Shown here: positions 5,900-6,540 of the stretch, in pieces
Numbering within the stretch: position 1 is the stretch's first letter
Layout of the letters: every line of letters starts with the position of its first letter
Source of the DNA: Treponema sp.
GTDB lineage: Bacteria > Spirochaetota > Spirochaetia > Treponematales > Breznakiellaceae
DNA: 6,540 bases
Direction: 5' to 3'
Assembly (NCBI GenBank): GCA_031258265.1
Contig: JAIRNB010000077.1
Location: 1-6,540 of the forward strand
Notes under the pieces: model-generated
Databases searched by the model: none
Seen by the model: the letters and a program-made list of their open reading frames with translations, nothing else
What the model was told of the DNA's origin: nothing
Translations under genes and position numbers: made by a program

Positions 5900-5924
5900 A
5901 AAAATGGCATCCATGCCATTTTTT
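5900..5924 (+). terminator. Candidate bidirectional intrinsic terminator
   Basis: AAAAATGGCA (5900-5909) pairs with TGCCATTTTT (5914-5923) around the loop TCCA, followed by a sixth T at 5924. The A-run before and T-run after a symmetrical stem give an intrinsic-terminator shape on both strands. The stem core has only four to five G-C or strong pairs, so efficiency is uncertain. On the + strand it would end the sugar-acid transcript, or read-through from it, before xpt. Confidence 0.5.
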
Positions 5925-5953
5925 AGCACATCTATCACAGCCGGCAGCCGCTG

Positions 5954-5990
5954 TTCCGGGGATACGCCTTCATATTTCCCCCGGAATTTT
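5954..5990 (+). terminator. Terminator-like hairpin in the xpt leader
   Basis: TTCCGGGG (5954-5961) pairs perfectly with CCCCGGAA (5979-5986) around a 17-nt loop and is followed by TTTT (5987-5990). It ends only 14 nt before the xpt ATG. An alternative upstream stem, ACAGC/GCTGT (5937-5941 with 5950-5954), and CCGG pairing (5941-5944 with 5956-5959) could compete with it. It may be a plain terminator of upstream transcription or an attenuator for xpt. No purine-riboswitch aptamer core was recognised upstream. Confidence 0.4.
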
Positions 5991-6004
5991 GTAGGCTCCT
6001 CCTT

Positions 6005-6540
6005 ATGCGGATTCTAAAAGACAGAATACTGGCCGAAGGCAAGGTACTGCCCGGTAATATCCTTAACGTCGGCTCTTTCCTCAACCAGCAGGTTGACATC
6101 GGCCTTTACAACGAAATCGGCAAAGAATTTGCCCGCCGCTTTTCCGGTACCAGGGTGACGAGGATTCTCACGGTGGAAGCCTCCGGAATCGGCATCGCCT
6201 GCGTCACCGCCCAGTATTTCAATGTTCCCGTGGTCTTTGCCCGGAAATTCCGGGCAAAAAACATCGGCGAAAACCTCTACAGCGCGGAGGTAAGCTCCTA
6301 TACCCACGGCATCGACTATACTATCACCGTACCCCGGCCCTATATCCTAAGGGAAGATTCGGTGCTTTTAATCGACGATTTCCTGGCCAACGGCTGCGCC
6401 CTGGAGGGCCTGGCGATCCTGACGGAAACCGCCGGGGCGGAACTGGCCGGCGCCGGGGTGGTAATCGAAAAGGGTTTCCAGCAGGGAGGCCGGCGGCTGC
6501 GGGAAAGAAACATCCGCATCGAATCCCTGGCCGTCATCGA
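6005..6540 (+). CDS. xpt: Xanthine phosphoribosyltransferase (3' partial)
   Basis: Cytoplasmic purine-salvage enzyme that joins xanthine to PRPP, giving XMP. 178 codons are visible and the frame is still open at the window end. Recalled B. subtilis Xpt is 194 residues, so about 16 are missing. Matching blocks in order are: MRILKDRILAEGKVLPGNIL at the N-terminus, VGSFLNQQVD, GTRVTRILTVEASGIGIA, VPVVFARK, the PRPP-binding motif VLLIDDFLANG (residues ~120-130), and VVIEKGFQQGGRRL near the end. The ATG at 6005 aligns with the known N-terminus. Its Shine-Dalgarno match is poor (only TAGG at 5992-5995), unlike the strong AAGGAGG sites of the other genes. A terminator-like hairpin ends 14 nt upstream. 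Both suggest that expression is limited or regulated. It is functionally unrelated to the sugar genes before it. Confidence 0.94.
   Translation, partial: MRILKDRILAEGKVLPGNILNVGSFLNQQVDIGLYNEIGKEFARRFSGTRVTRILTVEASGIGIACVTAQYFNVPVVFARKFRAKNIGENLYSAEVSSYTHGIDYTITVPRPYILREDSVLLIDDFLANGCALEGLAILTETAGAELAGAGVVIEKGFQQGGRRLRERNIRIESLAVI

Noticed and set aside
5674..5994. 106-codon + strand open frame in the gap before xpt
   Set aside because: It runs through the hairpin repeats, gives a low-complexity Arg/Ala/Pro-rich translation and shows no protein-family pattern.
5678..6004. Purine riboswitch upstream of xpt
   Set aside because: No recognisable three-way-junction core or conserved loop sequences were found; the stretch is dominated by unrelated palindromes.

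Overview
The window is a bacterial stretch with every recognisable gene on the + strand. It is moderately GC-rich, with strong AAGGAGG-type ribosome binding sites and hairpin-rich intergenic repeats. The gene set (a GH53 endo-galactanase, a LipO/DUF3502-type sugar-binding protein with no lipobox cysteine, and a sugar-acid operon) would suit a carbohydrate-fermenting spirochaete such as a gut-associated Treponema. That assignment is a weak inference from gene style; no 16S rRNA or other phylogenetic marker is present.

Layout. Positions 1-947 hold most of an endo-beta-1,4-galactanase, cut at its 5' end by the window edge. After a 72-nt gap with two small perfect hairpins comes a complete extracellular sugar-binding protein (1020-2573). 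A 173-nt gap then carries a palindromic repeat (copy A). Next is a three-gene cluster: a D-galactonate dehydratase-like enolase-superfamily enzyme (2747-3865), an SDR oxidoreductase (3939-4763) and a DHDPS/NanA-family lyase (4769-5677). The last two genes are 5 nt apart and probably translationally coupled. A 327-nt gene-free stretch (5678-6004) is packed with hairpins. It includes a second, inverted copy (B) of the repeat, a good candidate terminator, and a terminator-like hairpin just before xpt. The window ends inside xpt, xanthine phosphoribosyltransferase (6005-6540).

How the genes may work together (inference). The galactanase would cut beta-1,4-galactan side chains outside the cytoplasm, and the binding protein would capture the oligosaccharides for an ABC importer encoded elsewhere. 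Released galactose would be oxidised (the SDR is a candidate), and galactonate dehydrated by the DgoD-like enzyme to 2-keto-3-deoxygalactonate. The DHDPS-family enzyme would act on that keto acid. This resembles a De Ley-Doudoroff-type galactose route without a visible kinase or classical DgoA. Only the dehydratase step is strongly supported by active-site residues. The DHDPS-like enzyme has Gln where the family's catalytic Tyr normally sits, so its reaction is open. The xpt gene is a separate purine-salvage unit.

The most unusual features are the inverted pair of 28-nt perfect repeats bracketing the three-gene sugar-acid cluster, the divergent active site of the DHDPS-family protein, and the dense hairpin array in front of xpt.
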